Assembly: GCA_010094045.1 (NCBI GenBank)
Contig: ML986759.1
Coordinates: forward strand, 76,024 to 89,916
Direction: 5' to 3'
Origin: Lojkania enalia
Lineage: Eukaryota; Ascomycota; Dothideomycetes; Pleosporales
Length of the DNA stretch: 13,893 bases
Below the pieces are notes generated by a model. That model had not been told where the DNA came from and did not search any database. It saw only the letters and a list, made by a program, of their open reading frames with translations. Of this stretch, positions 1 to 8,240 are shown piece after piece (the stretch's first letter is position 1; the number at the start of each line of letters is the position of its first letter). Position numbers and translations under genes: made by a program.

Positions 1-1
1 C

Positions 2-76
2 TAAAAGGATAGTAGGGAAAATTCTAAATTAGATAAAAGTATATTATATATAAAATCTCTTATTAGTATTAAGTAA
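2..76 (+). pseudogene. C-terminal tail of copy E transposase (remnant)
   Basis: This is the last ~24 codons of the transposase reading frame of copy E, matching the end of the copy D frame at 13665-13741. It follows the position where D has its CCHC knuckle, which in E would lie just left of the window. The frame closes at TAA (74-76); that codon could be the original stop or a mutated CAA. It is too short to carry function, and the family match rests on the near-identity with D. Confidence 0.7.
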
Positions 77-106
77 ATTAACTTTTTATATATAGTATTT
101 ATTACG

Positions 107-159
107 CTAAGAAAAAGTAGCCGCTTCGATAGTTTAGCCGCTTCGATAGTAGAATATGT
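107..159. repeat. Right terminal inverted repeat of copy E (53 bp)
   Basis: It runs from CTAAGAAAAAGTAG to the outer end AATATGT next to TA (160-161). Inside it the 16-mer TAGCCGCTTCGATAGT occurs twice, at 118-133 and 135-150, a perfect direct repeat with a 17-bp period. This is the least mutated example of this subfamily's inverted repeat in the window. It still has both CGCTTCG cores, whereas D and B carry CGCTTTA. Confidence 0.9.
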
Positions 160-161
160 TA

Positions 162-2420
162 TATAAACCTAGACTATAAGAATAAATAGCTAGTCTTTAC
201 TATTAACTAATACCTAACTTAATACTTATAATCTACTAATACTACTATCTACTAATAGGCTATTTAAATAGTTATTAAAGACTATAAACTACCCGAATCT
301 AATATAAAAGAAGATCCTAAAGTAACTAATTTATAATTCTTATATAGCTTAAAGCCTAGGTAGTATTATTTAAAGCTCTATCTATTAAGCTATACTTAAT
401 ATAATTACTAGCTACTTAAGATATTATACTAGTTAGAAGAATCTAAGATTAAAACCAATCTAACTTTAAATAAAGATTATAGTTAAAAGGATCTATTTAA
501 GCTTAAATACCTAAAGTTTATACTATAACTAGATATATACTATATAGGTGCTATACTACTAGTCTAACTCTTCTAATAATTTAACTATAAAATCTTCGCT
601 GTATTAATAGCTAATATTAATAAAATTCTAGCCCTAAAGATATATACTAACCCTATTATTAAGGTACCTAAAGAATACTATAACCTATTATCTAGCTTCT
701 TATATAAGGATATAGATAAGCTATTAAAACGATAACTATATAATTATAAAATTAAACTAGAGAATAGTAAGTAAGCTAGTTTCGGTCTACTTTATAGGAT
801 GTTTTAGAACGAGTTAAAGGTACTAAAAAAGTATCTTAACGAAAACTTATCGAAAGGATTTATTAGAGTAAGCTTATTACTAGTAGCTATATCTATAATC
901 TTTATAAAGAAACTTAGAGGTAGTTTCTAATTCTATATAAACTATAAAGCCCTAAATACTATTATTATTAAGAACTAATATCCGATTCTACTAATTTAAA
1001 AAATGTTAACCTAATTTAGTAAGGCTAAATACTATATAAAATTCGATATTATTACTATATTTAATAAGCTAAGAATTATTAAGGGAGATAAATAGAAAAC
1101 TACCTTTTATATATACTATAAGCTATTTAAATACTTAATACCTTTTAGCTTAGCTAATACTCTAAGTATATTTTAGTACTTTATAAATAATATACTAAAA
1201 CTATATTTTAATATATTCTATACTACCTATATTAATAATATTCTAATATTTAGTAAGAATCTAAAAGATTATAAGTAGTATATTTAGCTAGTTTTTAAAG
1301 CCTTAAGAGCGAATAGTTTATAGCTTAATATAGATAAATATAAGTTCTACTAGTTAGAAGTAACCTATCTAGAGTATATAATTACTATAGAAGAGATCTA
1401 TATAGACTTAAAAAAAGTAGAGATAATTATTAACTAAAAATACTCTAAGAATATAAAAGATATTTAAGCTTTTATAAGTTTTACAAACTTCTACTAATAA
1501 TTTATTAGTAACTTCTTATAGAAAGTCTCCCCTTTAGTAGCCTTAACTAAGAAGAATACTTGATTTAACTAGAATAATAGCTGTTAATATTCCTTCGACC
1601 ATCTAAGAGATACTTTTATCTCTATACTAATTCTCTAATATTTTAACCCTAAACTACTAATAGTAGTAGAAGTTAATATATCTAACTTTATAACAGCTAG
1701 TATATTATCTTAGAGAAGTGCTAATAGTAAACTAAGATCTATTATCTACTTCTCTAAGTATATAAACTCTACTAAAAGTAACTATAAAGTATATAATAAG
1801 AAGCTACTTATAATTATCTAATATTTTAAGTAATAAAGGCCCGAATTAGAAGGTATAGTATTTCTTATAGAAGAATTAAGTAATTATAAGAACTTATAGT
1901 ACTTTATAATAATAAAGTAGCTAAACTACTAATAGGTCTATTAATTAGAATATCTATTAAAGTTTAACTTTAGTATTATATACCGACCTAGAAAATTTAG
2001 AAAGAAGCTTAATACCTTAACTTAAAGGTTATAAGATAAACTTATATAAGAAGAGGCCTATAGAGGTTATTAATAGATATTACTTCGTTCTAAACTATTC
2101 TAATAGATAGAAGTAGTCTAATTAATTATAGAGATTATCGATAAAGAATACCCGAACGATAATCTAATCTAAGATACTTTAAAGCTACTAAGAGAAGAAA
2201 CCTATTAATTTAAGCTTCTAACTCTAGTTAACTTTAAAAATTATAATAACTAACTATACTACTAAAATCGACTTATAGTACTAGACTATAATAAGTTAAA
2301 GCTTAAGCTGCTATAAACTATCTACAACTTACTATCTAGTAGATATTCTAGTTAAGAAAAGACTTTAGAACTACTCTAGTATAAATACTATTATAGGGAT
2401 TTTTAGCTAGTCTACTAAGC
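162..2420 (+). pseudogene. pol: Ty3/gypsy pol: pro-RT linker, reverse transcriptase, RNase H, integrase zinc motif
   Basis: Retroelement polyprotein, dead. One frame (starting at base 661) can be followed from ~541 to ~2420 without a single indel. I count by hand about 48 stops from 661, all TAA/TAG except one TGA at 1561. Order: linker (541-780), RT with the KALNT..NQYP-type block (~940-975), the catalytic YIDD box now YINN (1228-1239), the LANT block (1153-1164), thumb (~1320-1500), RNase H (~1600-2000, with the first Asp of its conserved block now Asn), then the HHCC zinc-binding start of integrase (~2327-2395), where both His read Tyr. 162-540 stays in the same orientation, but I recognise no protease or gag motif in it. 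Family assignment rests on the order and spacing of conserved residues. Confidence 0.88.
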
Positions 2421-2424
2421 TATA

Positions 2425-2645
2425 TTAGATATTAATATACGATATTACGGTCGATATTATACCGGATATTATACTAGATATTAGCTAATATACCCCTTTT
2501 TTATGTATATAAATATAGCCCGCTAGCTATCTTTAATTAACTAGTTTAGCTTCTTATCTCCCTTTCTAAGATAAGATTCGCCTCTTACTATAGTTATAAA
2601 CCCGGTTACTATACTAAAATAACTGCAACTTAACCTTTTTATATA
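2425..2645 (+). repeat. Probable LTR fragment of another retroelement
   Basis: This non-coding stretch separates gypsy pol from copy A. It has an LTR-like layout: a start that could be a mutated TG (TATTAGATATTAATATACG), several GATATTA-type repeats (2436-2486), a TATA-like block (TATGTATATAAATATAG, 2502-2518), then a C/T-rich tract with TTCTTATCTCCC (2551-2562) and an ACCCGGTTACTATAC end region (~2600-2615). It does not match the LTR at 7928-8240, so it would come from a different family. No target duplication was found, and the boundaries are approximate. Confidence 0.35.
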
Positions 2646-2647
2646 TA

Positions 2648-2700
2648 ACGTAAAGTACCACCGAGCCAGCTATACTACCAAGCCGGCCACTTTTTCTTGG
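2648..2700. repeat. Left terminal inverted repeat of copy A
   Basis: Outer end ACGTAAAGTACCACC, inner end TTTTTCTTGG. It is the inverted counterpart of 4444-4496 with only transition differences. It contains two imperfect CCGAGCCRGCY-type units 17 bp apart, the second reading CCAAGCCGGCC. Confidence 0.92.
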
Positions 2701-2730
2701 TACTACCAACACTATGTATAAGACCTTAAT

Positions 2731-4416
2731 TTACTCGCTATCTATAAGAGAACCTGCGTACGAGATACTTAGACTAGATTTAGAAGAAGCTTCTATATCT
2801 TTTTAGCACGTACAAGCGTTATACCCAGTCTTTCTATAGTTCCTATAGTACCGTTAACTAGGTTAAGCTGGTTCCTTGCTACTACCACCACGAGTCTTCT
2901 TAGATCGCTAAGGAGCTGTAGATGCCTCAGCAGCTCCGTATAAAGCTCCCTCACCATACTCTATCGTACTACTATACTGGATTCGCTTCCGTTTATATAT
3001 TTTATACTTTATTATAACCTCTAATTGCTCTTTAAGCTCTATAATCCGGTGGTTTATAAGAGCGTTTTAATGCAGCATCAATTCAGCTCCTTTTATTAGC
3101 TGTAAGAAGCCTTCTTTAGCTTCTTTTAGTAATCATACGAAGGACCTCTATATAAGAGTTGATTGTAACCTAAATTCTTGTATATTGCTTAGTATTTTTA
3201 ACTACTATAGTATTTCTAGTAGGGGTGCCTCTAGTAGTATATGTAACTAGACTTTAAGGCGCTTAAGAACAACCTATACGTTAATAGGAACTAGTCTAGA
3301 TATTTTAAAAGTCTTTTTACAGTTCTTATATATAAATATATTAAAAAACGCGTCTCTAAAGGCTGGTAGGAAGCCTTCCTTATTAATATAGTAGACACGT
3401 TGGTATGCTAAGTTTTATACGCGCTGGGAGTACTTTAGCTTTAATAGTAAGAAGTATACTATATTAAGTAGCTGTAGGATATATAATAAATTTACTAGTA
3501 TGTAGAGGGTAAGGATCTTTCGTACGAGGTAATAATCCTTAAAATCCTAGTTTAGATGGCTCTTATAGCTATTAAGAATAAGTAGCCTATATAACTCTAT
3601 TTAACGCGTCTTTATATGTGCGTTAAAATGCTTTAACTATTTAAGACTAAGCTTATTATTTGTCCATCTATTCTTAGAAACTGAGAGCTTCTAGTCGTAC
3701 GGTATATTTATCTCCTTATACTATACTAAGATATAGACGCGTCCTTTATAGATAATAAATAGTAGAGTTATATACCCAGCAGCGTAGATACTCTAGATTA
3801 CTATAACCTACTTCTAATTACCTAGCTGAATAAGCGTAGGTTTTATACGGCGTTTTAAACTTATAACAACTTTTATAGAGCTAATTATATCTATCTAGAA
3901 GCCTATCTTATTAAAGTTATAGATATTATCTTTATAGATACTGTACTTAGCTACCGTCTCTTATACGAGCTTAAACCATGTGTTAATAACCTCTGGATCT
4001 TCTTATAATATCCTCTAATAGTTCTTTACTCGATTAAAAACTGTTTTAAGCTTATTCGTACACGATATAAATCGTTTAGACTAGTTCTTACTTATAAGTA
4101 TCTTACCCCACGCATATAATAGTTTATCTACTATATCTGCTACCTTATAAAGCTGCGGCGTAAATCCTCGCAAATTAAGGTTAAGGATATATTATACGAT
4201 CGTCTACTCTTCAGTTGCTGTGAGCTTTATATAATTTGGTTGAGTTTAAGGTCGAAAGGTAATTCTATAAAGCTAGTTAGAAAGCTGCTAGTATTATATA
4301 TTAAAAGCCGCTACAGCGCGTCGCACGCTTCGAAATTGGCCTAAAATATAGGCCTGAAGGGTAAGTTTAATTCTACCTTCTTGATTAGATAGATTAGCTT
4401 TATATTGTTAAGATAT
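2731..4416 (-). pseudogene. Copy A DDE transposase (pogo/Fot1-like), inactivated by RIP
   Basis: Cut-and-paste transposase of the DDE_1/CENP-B-related type, about 560 codons, usual length for fungal pogo-like enzymes. One frame holds from the N-terminal helix-turn-helix (around 4380-4150) to the end without indels. Checks at 4380, 3915, 3570 and 2871 are all in phase. I count 31 internal stops, 30 TAA/TAG and one TGA. The presumed start at 4414-4416 now reads ATA instead of ATG. Catalytic blocks: first Asp at FNKIG (~3912) is Asn; second at LLILN (~3573) is Asn; third at LLNIV (~3464) is Asn. A C-terminal CCHC knuckle (~2855-2805) has early Cys changed to Tyr, though its last Cys survives. 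The terminal TAA is at 2731-2733. Confidence 0.9.
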
Positions 4417-4443
4417 AGCGTTGCGTACAGAAAAGTTGCTATG

Positions 4444-4496
4444 CTAAGAAAAAGTAGCCGGCTCGGTAGTGTGGCCGGCTCGGTGGTGCTTTACGT
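4444..4496. repeat. Right terminal inverted repeat of copy A
   Basis: Runs CTAAGAAAAAGTAG to GGTGCTTTACGT. The core GCCGGCTCGGT occurs twice, 17 bp apart (from 4458 and 4475). This repeat is the transposase 5' side of the element. The TA at 4497-4498 follows directly. Confidence 0.92.
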
Positions 4497-4498
4497 TA

Positions 4499-4779
4499 TC
4501 TACTATCTTATATAGCCGGGGTGTAAATCCTTATAAATTAAGGTTAAGAATATATTATACGATTATTTATTCTTCGGTTACTATAAGCTTCTAGTAATTT
4601 AGTTATATATAAGAGCGAAATATAATTCTATAAAGTTAAATAGAGAGTCGTTAATATTATATATTAAAAGCTATAGCAGCGTATTATATGTTCTTAAATT
4701 AGCCTAATTTATACGCCTGTAAGATAAGCTTAATTCTACCTTCTTATTAAATTAATAGAAGGTTATATTATAGATTTAT
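4499..4779 (-). pseudogene. Copy B transposase, N-terminal fragment
   Basis: About 94 codons of the helix-turn-helix DNA-binding part, homologous to copies A and D. The presumed start codon at 4777-4779 reads ATA, twelve codons upstream of the conserved GAA GGT AGA block (GAA at 4741-4743), exactly the spacing in A and D. The family's CAA/CAG codons read TAA/TAG. The fragment is cut by the boundary with copy A at 4499, and the catalytic domain is absent. Confidence 0.82.
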
Positions 4780-4806
4780 TATAGTTTGTACGTAGTATTT
4801 ATAATA

Positions 4807-4859
4807 CTAAAAAAAAGTGGCCGCTTTAATAGTTTAGCCGCTTTAATAGTAGAATATAT
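4807..4859. repeat. Terminal inverted repeat of copy B
   Basis: Runs CTAAAAAAAAGTGG to GTAGAATATAT, with two CCGCTTTAATAGT units 17 bp apart (from 4821 and 4838). It belongs to the D/E type of repeat (outer part ATTCTACTAT in reverse) rather than to A's GCCGGCTCGG type. Confidence 0.88.
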
Positions 4860-4861
4860 TA

Positions 4862-5710
4862 TATATTAACTAGCTTCTATTTAAAAACTAATAGTTAGAT
4901 AGAGAACGTTAATATAGTAATAGAATAAGTTCTCTAAACCTATACTAGCTATAAATAAGATAACTAGGTTAAATAACTACTAATAGTATAGTTTAAAGTA
5001 AATAATATAGTGTTTAAATTAATAAAAGTTTTTCTATTTCTAGCCTATTTTAGACAGTACCCTTAAATAGGCTTTAAACCGTCTATAGGAATCTATTAAC
5101 TACTAAAATAGTCTCTAATAGTCTAGAAAGCTAATAGACTAGTTAATAAGATAAAGAATATTATAGAATATATTAGAGAAGAACTTACCTAGATATAAGC
5201 GTTCTAATAAAAGTACGCTAACTATAAGCGCGTACTAGCCTCTAACTACTAGATTAATAATCTAGTCTAGCTAGATACTAGAAATATATATATATAAAGA
5301 CTATTAAAAAAGTTTAACTAGAAGAATATAGACCCTTATAAAATTATTATAAAGGTATTCTTATACGCTTATAAACTAAAGTTATCTAAATTAGCTAAAA
5401 TATATCCTATATTTTATATATTACTATTATAGCTAGTATCTAAGTTATCTAACTACTTATTTAGTTAATAAGTATATATCCCTAAACCTATTAAGATTAA
5501 TAAAGAACTAGAATACCTCGTTAAGTAAATAGAAGACCTCTACTATAACTAATAGAGATGCTGGTATAAATACCTAGTTAAGTAGACTAGCTATTATAAT
5601 CTAGAATAGTACTCGACTAGTAACTTTACTAAGATAACTACTATAGAAGATTACTACGCTAGAAACCTAAATAAATAAGACCTAAATATAATATTATATC
5701 TAGATTCTTA
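4862..5710 (+). pseudogene. pol: Ty3/gypsy integrase C-terminal part and chromodomain
   Basis: This is the end of a chromovirus polyprotein. One frame (phase of base 4875) runs from the junction with B at 4862 to about 5710. First comes the strongly conserved block that surrounds the third catalytic residue of integrase (a F-H-P-x-T-D/N-x-Q-T-E-R type motif at 4875-4904, with Gln and Trp codons now stops). A G-V-S-P-type segment follows at ~5020-5100. Next is the SH3-like C-terminal region (~5200-5440). Last is a chromodomain (~5500-5660): E-x-E-Y-x-V, then Y-K-Y-L-V-K, then the acidic end. Chromodomains bind histone-tail marks and steer insertion into heterochromatin. The integrase core upstream is missing. 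Confidence 0.85.
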
Positions 5711-6038
5711 ATTAAATATTAGAGTCTAATCTAAGTATATTTCTAGACGCCTATAATAATACTATACTAATATAATACTAGTAATAATACTACTACTAAT
5801 CTCTAGTATAGTACTATTATATAAATTAAACCGATCTAGTCCTTAATATAGTACTACTATTAACTACTAGTTACGCTAATATATATATAATCTAGCCTAA
5901 TCTTTAATATAGTACTACTATATAATAATAACTAATTATACTAATATACCTATAACTTTAACTAATACTAGTATTAATAACTACTACTTAATTATAAATA
6001 TCTAAATATAATATAAAGATCTAATTTATAAAAGCTTA
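5711..6038 (+). other. 3' tail of the gypsy element, low complexity with short direct repeats
   Basis: The stretch between the chromodomain and insertion F holds no recognisable domain. A 20-bp unit ending in AATATAGTACTACTAT occurs at 5841-5860 and 5902-5921 with one C/T difference, and a more degenerate relative lies at ~5803-5820. It may be the polyprotein's extreme C-terminus or 3' untranslated sequence. Its continuation on the other side of F is 7915-7927. Confidence 0.45.
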
Positions 6039-6040
6039 TA

Positions 6041-6107
6041 ATATATAGTATAAGTAAGCTGATTACCTAAGTAAGCTGATTATAATACTAAAACCCTACT
6101 AAAATCG
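6041..6107. repeat. Left terminal inverted repeat of copy F
   Basis: Outer end ATATATAGTATAAG, with TAAGCTGATTA present twice, 17 bp apart (6055 and 6072). It pairs with 7846-7912, whose differences are mostly transitions. The right copy, in its reverse complement, keeps the ACGTATAG start. Confidence 0.9.
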
Positions 6108-6148
6108 CGATAATTATACTTTATAGTATTATACTACAACTAATAACT

Positions 6149-7783
6149 ATAGAATTAATTTAGAAAGAAGCTAGAATACAGCTTATACTCTAAGCTCTTT
6201 AATAAGATATAATACTAACTATACGTCGTGTTATATTAATCTATAATATCTTCTAAAGTATATTTAGTATATAAAGGCGAGGAACAGCTCTATAATATAA
6301 TTACCAGCCTAATTTAATAAAGCTTAGTAAAACTAAGGAGTAGATAATTATTTAGTATATACTAGATTTAGATATAAGAGAATTTCCGTTGCAGCTTACT
6401 ACTATTTAAAATATAGCTAATTTACTACTAGCTATATACTCTACTAGCTAGGTTAGAAAGAACTAGGTAGAGAATTTTATTAAATATACGCCTAAGCTTA
6501 AAGTTAAATTTAATTAAAAGTACAACTATTTAAAAGCTAAATATAAGGATCCTAAGGTTATAAGAGGCTAGTTCTACCTTATATAGAATATAAAGGCTAA
6601 ATATAGTATTATTAATAAAGATATATATAACTTTAATAAATTAGACTTTATAATAGGTATAATATTAATAGAAGTAGTAGTTACTAGCTTTAAGAGATGG
6701 AATCGACTAAAGTAGCTCTAGCCAGATAATTATAAGTAGACTACAGTTATCTAAAGTATTAACGCGATAGAATAGGTAATACTACCTTTTATTATCTTTA
6801 CAAGTATCTACCACCTCTCTATATAGTATAAAGAAGATAATATTCTACTAACCTAGGCTATATAGGTTACTAATAACAGCTAGACAATAAATAATATTAG
6901 TATTAAGTAGTTAAAGTACTTTAACGTGTATATAAAGGATTATACTATTAGTATATATTAATTACTAATTCTCGACAGCTATAAAAACTATAACTTGCTT
7001 AAATTCAGGCAGCTCTATAAGGAAAAGAATATTATTACTCTCTATATACCTCTATATTCGTTATATCTACTATAGTTACTAGATATAGATTGTTTCTCGC
7101 CTTTAAAGACTGCGTATAGGTGCTAAGTCGAGTAGCTAATATGCGGTTATATTAACTATATTATAAAAATTAAATTCTTACTCTATTTTAAAGCAGCTTT
7201 TAACGTAGCAATTATAAAGAGTAATATCCTAAGTAGCTTTTAAGGCGCTAGTCTAGTTCTATTTAATCTAGATATAGTACTATTAAAACTTAAAGTTTAA
7301 CTATATATACTAATACTCTCTATAGTTAAAAATACCCCTTAGGAGTTAAAAATACTAAGTAATCCTATTAAATTTAGGTCTTAATCTACGTACGTTTAAT
7401 TAAAAGTTTAAAAATATTTAAATAGCTTGTCTACTTTAATAGTAGAAGCGTTTAAATAGTTTATAAAGAGTGCTGTATATATAATATATAAAAACGTACT
7501 ATTACGCGTTTAGGTTACTAAGTTTTAAGTAGCTAATAAGGCTGTTATATAATATCGATCGCATAAAAGAAAGTATATATAGAAGGAAAGTAACCTAATA
7601 ATTAAAGAAGGCGCTTAATTAACTACTCTAAAAGAGTTTAGCGCTTATACTAATAGGAAGAAGAGTAGAAAGAAAGCGCGTATTAATAGAGACCAGCCAA
7701 CTTAAAGATACTATAGGTAGTATAATAAGGCTAGGCATAACTCGCGGACGTATAAAAATGATACTATAGATATAGAAGAATAG
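6149..7783 (+). pseudogene. Copy F DDE transposase (pogo-like), inactivated by RIP
   Basis: Cut-and-paste transposase of about 545 codons in a single frame with no indel. I count 43 internal TAA/TAG stops and no TGA before the possible terminal TAG at 7781-7783; if that is a mutated codon, the frame ends at 7871-7873. The presumed start at 6149-6151 reads ATA. Domains: helix-turn-helix region (~6170-6480), then the DDE catalytic fold. The first Asp (FNK, 6635-6637) is Asn, the second (LLILD, GAC at 6974-6976) is intact, and the third (LLDID, 7082-7093) is intact. A lysine/arginine-rich stretch (~7560-7580) and a CCHC knuckle (~7706-7760) follow. In the knuckle the Cys read Tyr while the His and the adjoining NSRT remain. 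Confidence 0.9.
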
Positions 7784-7845
7784 GCTACTATACTATATAG
7801 TACGATAGAATGTAAGAAAGTACAATATTTTGCGAAAAGTAGTTA

Positions 7846-7912
7846 CGATTTTAGTATAGTTTTAACATTATAATTAGCTCGCTTAGGTGATCAGCTGGCT
7901 TATACTATACGT
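7846..7912. repeat. Right terminal inverted repeat of copy F
   Basis: Inner start CGATTTTAGTATAG, outer end CTTATACTATACGT before TA (7913-7914). It retains TGATCAGCTGG and AGCTCGCTTAGG, so it is less mutated than the left repeat and gives the better view of the family's terminus. Confidence 0.9.
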
Positions 7913-7914
7913 TA

Positions 7915-7927
7915 ACTAAAAGGGGAA
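7915..7927 (+). other. Probable polypurine tract of the gypsy element
   Basis: AAAAGGGGAA (7918-7927) lies immediately before a plausible LTR start (TATTATTATAG, from TGTTATTGTAG). Such a tract primes plus-strand DNA synthesis and marks the 3' LTR side, in agreement with the plus orientation of pol. Copy F landed just upstream. Confidence 0.5.
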
Positions 7928-8240
7928 TATTATTATAGTAATACCGTAATACTTATACTTATACTACTCTTACTATAATACTTAAACTAGCTGCTAGTAA
8001 TAGTTATTAACTGCTAGTTAGAATATAACCGACTTATTATAACTATAATAGAGGAAGGTTTTGCTAATCTAGCTAGCCTATATAGTAGTATAAACCTAGC
8101 TTCTATAAAAACCTATATAATATAGATATCTCTATTCTTTATATAATATTTTAATATTTATATATAGTATATAGTAATAGAGTTAACTATTTAAAGTATA
8201 ATTAACTAACTATATATAAGCATCCGTAATAATAACTATA
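7928..8240 (+). repeat. Probable 3' LTR of the gypsy element (~313 bp)
   Basis: It starts after the polypurine tract with TATTATTATAG and ends near ATAACTATA (8232-8240), which would be an ACTACA-type end before mutation. It contains a TATA-like region (CTATAAAAACCTATATAATATAG, ~8102-8126). The right boundary is estimated, because no second LTR copy or target duplication is available in the window. No gene is seen in it. Confidence 0.42.

Larger units (their letters stand above)
1..159 (+). mobile_element. Copy E: 3' end of a pogo/Fot1-like DNA transposon
   Basis: This is the transposase-distal end of a Tc1/mariner-superfamily (pogo/Fot1-like) element, same family as copies A-D. It aligns base for base with the last ~155 bp of complete copy D (13670-13824). 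The differences I see are all transitions, as expected from RIP. It ends in a 53-bp terminal inverted repeat (107-159) followed by TA (160-161), the target duplication base pair of this superfamily. The rest of the element lies left of the window. Sequence on its right (162 onward) is Ty3/gypsy pol, so E was inserted into that retroelement. Confidence 0.88.
2648..4496 (-). mobile_element. Copy A: complete pogo/Fot1-like transposon (1,849 bp)
   Basis: Bounded by 53-bp terminal inverted repeats (2648-2700 and 4444-4496), with TA on both sides (2646-2647 and 4497-4498). It carries one long transposase frame on the minus strand. It keeps visibly more CpA/TpG and GC-rich motifs (such as GCCGGCTCGG) than its surroundings. 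It is therefore the least RIP-affected element in the window and probably one of the youngest insertions. The two flanks do not belong to the same sequence: left is the LTR-like fragment, right is the middle of another copy (B). Confidence 0.93.
4499..4859 (-). mobile_element. Copy B: truncated pogo/Fot1-like transposon, transposase 5' end only
   Basis: The sequence aligns with the right 365 bp of copy A (about 4132-4496), in the same orientation and more heavily mutated. It ends in a 53-bp inverted repeat at 4807-4859, next to TA at 4860-4861. Beyond that TA the gypsy integrase frame resumes at once, so B sits in the integrase gene. The left ~1.5 kb of B is missing: its remnant starts exactly at the TA that flanks copy A. 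See the finding on mismatched flanks of A. Confidence 0.85.
6041..7912 (+). mobile_element. Copy F: complete pogo-like transposon of a second family (1,872 bp)
   Basis: Bounded by inverted repeats of about 67 bp (6041-6107 and 7846-7912), flanked by TA (6039-6040 and 7913-7914). It carries one transposase frame on the plus strand. The termini share the ACGTAT start with the A-E family, but the remaining inverted repeat (AGCTGAT-type units) is different, so this is a separate family. It is inserted between the gypsy 3' tail and its polypurine tract. Confidence 0.92.
162..8240 (+). mobile_element. Ty3/gypsy chromovirus remnant, interrupted by nested insertions
   Basis: Four plus-strand segments read in the order expected of one Ty3/gypsy (Metaviridae-type) element: pol from the pro-RT linker to the integrase zinc-binding motif (162-2420), integrase C-terminal part plus chromodomain (4862-5710), a 3' tail (5711-6038), and a polypurine tract with 3' LTR (7915-8240). 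They are separated by insertions: the LTR-like/A/B block (2425-4859) and F (6041-7912). The 5' part lies left of copy E, outside the window. Roughly 150 codons of the integrase core (its first two acidic residues) are absent. That the segments are one insertion rather than two relatives is inference from order, strand and absence of overlap. Confidence 0.7.

Noticed and set aside
118..150. Short spaced repeats as a CRISPR-like array
   Set aside because: There are only two units, directly adjacent, inside a transposon inverted repeat. The same layout recurs at each element end, and the host looks eukaryotic.
162..540. Gag or aspartic protease gene of the gypsy element
   Set aside because: The segment precedes RT in the right orientation, but I find no protease D-S/T-G motif or gag zinc knuckle, so only a pro-RT linker near 541-660 is supported.
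2502..2518. TATA-like block as a promoter of a host gene
   Set aside because: TATA-like strings are frequent in this AT-rich sequence. This one fits an LTR promoter position at best, and no intact gene lies downstream.
2420..2645. Continuation of gypsy integrase into the catalytic core
   Set aside because: The pol frame loses all similarity after about 2420, and the sequence takes on an LTR-like, non-coding layout instead.
5841..5921. Twenty-base direct repeat as an attachment site or an LTR pair
   Set aside because: The units are too short and close together, lie in a low-complexity tail with a third degenerate relative, and have no LTR features.
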